Positions 60,443 to 64,000 of a stretch of DNA of 64,000 nucleotides are shown one piece after another (the stretch's first letter is position 1; every line of letters begins with the position of its first letter). The notes below the pieces were generated by a model that made no database searches, had not been told where the DNA came from, and saw only the letters and a list, made by a program, of their open reading frames with translations. The translations under genes were made by a program, and so were the position numbers. Source of the DNA: Bagarius yarrelli (Eukaryota; Chordata; Actinopteri; Siluriformes; Sisoridae); the NCBI GenBank assembly GCA_005784505.1, contig VCAZ01000048.1, positions 2,856,761 to 2,920,760 on the forward strand, in the 5' to 3' direction.

Positions 60443-60649
60443 ATTAACATATTATCAGTTACAATATTTATCTCAACAATATATCATATACACAATATAT
60501 ATATACACAACAACTTATCTCTTTGTGTACTTAAATATTGGTATTCTTAAAATTTGCTAACAATGACTAGAAAAGTTTTAAAAGGTAAAAATAGAGACTT
60601 AAAAGTGATGTAAGTAAAAATATACAGTAATGACAGATTGTTTTAAAAA

Positions 60650-60742
60650 CTAGTTGTTGGATGGGTCACCTTCATCCCTGCTGTAATTCCTTTCAAAGCC
60701 TTCATAGTGCTTTGTCAGTTCTTTTAATGAATTCTCACTGTC
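60650..60742 (-). CDS. unknown gene, terminal exon G7
   Basis: Coding part of the last exon, 30 codons plus TAG, after acceptor TTTTTTTACAG. It encodes DSENSLKELTKHYEGFERNY and SRDEGDPSNN. A minus-strand AATAAA at about 60295-60300 could end the transcript. Confidence 0.7.
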   Translation of the reverse strand, partial: DSENSLKELTKHYEGFERNYSRDEGDPSNN

Positions 60743-62998
60743 CTGTAAAAAAAGAAAAGAAAAAAAGAACAGAACTAAACATGTCATAAACAGTCTGCAT
60801 TTGCTAACTAATTTACAGTGTCTGAATATAATTCATATTAAATAATTATCTGGGTTATGACTGAACAGAAAAACAGTTGATAGTAAAAAACAGTAACAAG
60901 GATGAAAAAGAAGAGGTTTGTAGGATGGCTTACACTGAAAGAAGATAGAGAAGAGGGAGTTGGAGAAGACTCCTTCTCCAACCCCGCTGATGCTTTTTTA
61001 TTCCTCAGAGTATTCCACCTTTTCAGCATCTGAGCTGGTAAACAAAAAGCATGTTTTTGGGGTGCACAGAAATCGGGTAGTAACAAAGAATACTCAACAG
61101 TGTTATATACACACAGCACTTACTGTGTTTTCTTGCACAATCTACTGCCTTAAATGCACTTAGCATTGCGAATGGGTGACATGACAAGGAGAATGGATGA
61201 ACAATGTTGCTCTGTGGAAATCACAACAGTAGAGGTGAGATGAAATTTTAGCTACCTACAAATCAGACTTGCTCAAAGCATAGTTCCCCTTCAGGAACTT
61301 GAGCTGCATCAAACAGCATAGAAACGCTTTTTGTGTGACCACAGTTTTAAAGAACGTGTGAAATCACACCAGTTGAGGAGCGATACGTCACAAGCACATG
61401 TCATGGGAGGGTTGACTTCATCAACTAGGAAGTACAAAGGCAAGCATCCAGCTACTAGAAGTCAGGCTTCTTTTATCCAGCGCATAGTTTGTAAAATCTG
61501 GCAACTGTGGCTCAGTCTCAACAAACTGCAGCATTGAGACAGGGCTGTCAAATTTGCCCTCTGGCCTCTATATGTATAGCATACATATGTAACCTCGGTT
61601 CCCCAAGTGAACAAGATTCTTTGTCAGGTGGCCATACCACCGGCATCAGTGTCTACATGCCTTAGATCAAAGCCTTTGTACTTCCTGGTCAATGCTGTGC
61701 TTGTGACATATCATTCTCCAAGGAATCTCTCCATGGAATGGCCAGATTAGAGGACAAGGTTAACAAGTTTGCTAGATGTGAAAATGAGCAAATAAAGTAG
61801 CTAAATTTAATCCTTTCTTTGTTAATCTACAGATCAAAACACTCAATCTCTTTCTTAATAAAGTATTAATAAACTACATACTTCGCTTTATATTCTTAAA
61901 TTTAGCAATTCATTTATTTTCTATACCAGCACAGCACAGACAATAGTGCTATCCGTCAATTAAATTAAATATGCATATTGCTGGACTTATTCTGATATGT
62001 TATTTATTTAATTAGTTTACATAATGGTATCTATATAAATACAATAATATTGAGCAAATTAAAACAGTTATTTAGATGTTATTTACAAACTAATAATGTA
62101 TAATCATTACGGTAAATTAATTAACATTGAGTAAATTGTATAAGGTCATCAATTGTTGTCCTAACTGTATCATGTACAGTTGATTTTATTTTCTCACTCA
62201 CACACATACTACAAAATTAAATATTAAAAAACATTTTATTAAACATGTTAAATGGCTATAATATGAGAAATATAATATGTGCCGTCCGTGAAAAATTCTT
62301 ATATTTAATTTGCTATATTTGTTACAAATTTTAAAACAATGTTATTTTTTTTAAATTTTGTACTTTAGTGTGTGGATGAGGACAGGAGGCAGATGGCTTG
62401 CAGCTGTACAGCGACAGGATCTCACTTACAGGTAAGCTGTTCTGAAATAAAGAAACACAATTCCTTTCTATTTTCCTGTCGTGGTTATCAGCAGGAATCT
62501 TAACAGATATCAAACAAATGTACCAAAAGCATCCCTGCAAAAGATGAGAGTATTATTGCCTCTCTTTCCAGTCGATTAAGACAGCGGCTGTGACTGGAAC
62601 TGATGGCTCCTCTATAAATACAGTTCACAGTTAGTTATTTACAAGCAAGTGTGGAACCACAAAACATCCAAAATTTGATAATCGCATAAAACCCACTACT
62701 CACCTAAGTTGATTCGCATCTGCACCCTTTTTCCCATTCAGCCACCATAAAGCTACACTTACAGCCAAATCATAATGAGCCTGTATTTAAAAAAAAAAAC
62801 ATCATCAGATACAAAGACACGTTTAATTGTATGTTTATCAAAAAACACACGGGTTTATCAGTTTCTGGATCTTTTATCTAAAACATTTCGAATAGACCAG
62901 TCATCTCTAGGAGAAGTTATCGCCAGAAGTTTGTGGAAACCTTACCAGCACATACATTACTGTCTTTCCCAGGCTCTTCTCTAACATGTCTCTATATG
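60650..62998 (-). CDS. unidentified multi-exon gene, last seven exons
   Basis: Seven minus-strand exons with good GT-AG sites join in one frame: 62946-62998, 62704-62780, 62524-62611, 62364-62441, 61124-61211, 60934-61034 and 60650-60742. Together they encode about 190 residues ending in a stop. The N-terminal half looks helical and hydrophobic (YRDMLEKSLGKTVMYVL, AHYDLAVSVALWWLNG, LEREAIILSSFAGMLL). The C-terminal tail is charged and Ser-rich (LKRWNTLRNKKASAGLEKES, then HYEGFERNYSRDEGDPSNN). I do not recognise the family. The gene lies upstream of dgkg in the same orientation and its 5' part is beyond the right edge. Nothing seen suggests a pseudogene. Confidence 0.7.
60934..61034 (-). CDS. 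unknown gene, exon G6
   Basis: 101 bp, acceptor TTTACCAG and donor GTAAGC. It encodes QMLKRWNTLRNKKASAGLEK and ESSPTPSSLSSFS, a basic then Ser/Pro-rich segment. Confidence 0.7.
61124..61211 (-). CDS. unknown gene, exon G5
   Basis: 88 bp, acceptor TTTCCACAG and donor GTAAGT. It encodes SNIVHPFSLSCHPFAMLSAF and KAVDCARKH, and leaves one base (A) for a Thr codon completed by exon G6. Confidence 0.7.
61262..61740. repeat. possible interspersed repeat in intron of unknown gene
   Basis: TAGTTCCCCTTCAGGAACTT near 61281 and TGTAACCTCGGTTCCCC near 61590 resemble the inverted ends of a common teleost DNA element. Both contain a GGTTCC/GGAACT-type core. Assignment is tentative. Confidence 0.35.
61812..62037. 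repeat. direct repeat copy 2
   Basis: Second copy of the sequence at 60177-60331 (CAGCACAGCACAGACAATAG, then CATATTGCTGGACTTATTCT). The two copies bracket the last exons of the minus-strand gene. Confidence 0.75.
62364..62441 (-). CDS. unknown gene, exon G4
   Basis: 78 bp, 26 codons, acceptor TTTATTTCAG and donor GTACAA. It encodes NSLPVSEILSLYSCKPSASC and PHPHTK. An internal GTAAGT near the 5' end is a possible alternative donor. Confidence 0.6.
62524..62611 (-). CDS. unknown gene, exon G3
   Basis: 88 bp, acceptor TATTTATAG and a weaker donor GTACAT. It encodes GAISSSHSRCLNRLEREAII followed by LSSFAGMLL. The donor was chosen because read-through meets a stop and this phase fits exon G4. 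Confidence 0.6.
62704..62780 (-). CDS. unknown gene, exon G2
   Basis: 77 bp, acceptor TAAATACAG and donor GTGAGT. It encodes AHYDLAVSVALWWLNGKKGA and DANQL, and leaves AG for the next codon. Confidence 0.7.
62946..62998 (-). CDS. unknown gene, exon G1
   Basis: 53 bp, acceptor AAACCTACAG and donor GTAAGG. It encodes YRDMLEKSLGKTVMYVL after a split codon and ends in phase 0. Confidence 0.6.
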
Positions 62999-63330
62999 CT
63001 GTAGGTTTAAGATTGCCCTTTACTTAAAATAAAAGACCCAAACACTGTTTTTAGCAGGACAATGCCCATGTGCCTGAAAGCTCCAAGCTGTAGAAGGACA
63101 TAGTCTGTTATGGCTGATGTGAAAAAAACTCAAGTTCTCTGCATAAAGCCCCTGACCTTCACTCTAATAAACACCTTTTAAACACCAGACCTCCTCACTC
63201 AACATTAGTGTCTGAACTCAATAATACTGTTGCAGTTTAATGAACAAATCTACACAGCCCTGCTCCAAAATATAACTGAAAGCCTTTTTAGAACTGTAAA
63301 TATGATTATAGTACAAAGTGTAATGTTTCA

Positions 63331-63743
63331 TGGCAGTTGGTAAACCCACTTTTGTTGCATATACTGCCACCTACTGGGATGTAGTGTTGAAAGGAACAAA
63401 ACCAAACCAGTAATAATAAAATCAAATTTATTAATTAATAAAATATATAAATAAACAAAAATAAAATTACATTTTCCTTCATAGATCCTGTTCACTAAAG
63501 CTGTATCTTTTAGATATTTTAGCAATACTTTTAGCAAATATCTTTAAAAAATATAATTATATATAAATAAAATGGAATTTAAAAAGCAAAATGTCATTTT
63601 ATTTCTGTTATTTTTTAAATTTACTTATTTTATTATTATTTTGTTTTTTTGGTTTGTTACCCTCAACGTCCACGCTACACAATCCATTCTATTAGCTGGT
63701 GGTATATAAACCAAAAGTGGGTTTGCCAATTACCATAACACAT
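63331..63743. mobile_element. small MITE with about 50-bp inverted ends
   Basis: GTTGGTAAACCCACTTTTGT at 63337 is matched by the reverse complement of ACCAAAAGTGGGTTTGCCAA near 63708, and the similarity continues into CATATACTGCCACC versus TATATACCACCAGC. No coding capacity. Confidence 0.6.
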
Positions 63744-64000
63744 TAAAAAAGAAGGTGCAGTGAAGTCGTATTTTTGTTTTTTTTGTGCAAAAAAGTACTC
63801 ATAGCCTCATGCCACATGACTTTGCCAATCATCTTGGTACTTTCTGGGCCTTGAACATATACCTTTATTAGTTTTCATTTAATAGCAATTTAATTATTAG
63901 TCAATTTACAAAATGTCCCCCTCTCTAATATAAACATAGGACAGAGTCATAACCATATAAATATATTTAACCTTTATTCTGATTGAGAAGTTCTGTTTAT

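Noticed and set aside
62364..62430. Plus-strand exon-like piece reading CVDEDRRQMACSCTATGSHL, resembling an EGF module of a clotting factor
   Set aside because: It is the antisense of minus-strand exon G4, whose phases fit its neighbours. No adjacent plus-strand exons complete an EGF domain.

Overview
The window is vertebrate genomic DNA, almost certainly from a teleost fish. It is AT-rich, with long introns, dense microsatellites and interspersed repeats of types common in ray-finned fish: Tc1/mariner relics, MITEs with terminal inverted repeats, tRNA-derived SINEs and LINE 3' tails. Every protein-coding gene recognised has many short exons with GT-AG introns. An otophysan (catfish-like) host is my guess from repeat flavour only.

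Two host genes, both on the minus strand, can be read. (1) From 31.9 kb down to 5.35 kb lie 19 consecutive coding exons of a type I diacylglycerol kinase (best match DGK gamma, with DGK beta the alternative). They carry 665 codons from the start methionine through the recoverin-homology region, a Ser-rich linker, two EF hands, two C1 zinc fingers and the first part of the catalytic domain (GGDGT). All exon phases join without a frameshift. The last roughly 200 residues lie beyond the left edge. A probable non-coding first exon with a TATA-like box sits at 45.2-45.3 kb, giving a first intron of about 13 kb. (2) From 63.0 kb down to 60.65 kb lie the last seven exons of a second minus-strand gene that I could not identify. 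Its exon phases are mutually consistent and it ends at a stop at 60,650.

The most notable accessory element is a 7.9-kb endogenous retrovirus-like provirus at 16,739-24,652 on the plus strand, antisense to the kinase gene and inside one of its introns. It has two 361-362 bp LTRs (8 substitutions and one single-base indel apart), a 4-bp GGTG target duplication, a primer-binding site complementary to the 3' end of tRNA-Arg, and a long leader with an array of tandem hairpin repeats. It also holds broken gag, protease, pol and env reading frames. Pol has lost everything between the RT YMDD box and the integrase DNG motif. Between protease and RT there are two HxT motifs, arranged as in 2H phosphoesterases. 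The 5' LTR begins only 22 nt upstream of a kinase splice acceptor, so the insertion has displaced that exon's native branch-point region by 7.9 kb.

The rest is intron or intergenic DNA: a 1-kb foldback element (32.4-33.45 kb), a mariner-like MITE with an internal duplication and a 50-nt poly-C tract (35.8-36.8 kb), a hAT-like MITE (30.0-30.7 kb), three Tc1 transposase relics (50-51 kb and 53.2 kb), a LINE ORF2 tail (54.3 kb), several SINE copies, and a compact RFX-plus-CRE motif cluster in intron 1 (40.0 kb). No rRNA, functional tRNA, CRISPR array or prokaryotic feature is present.
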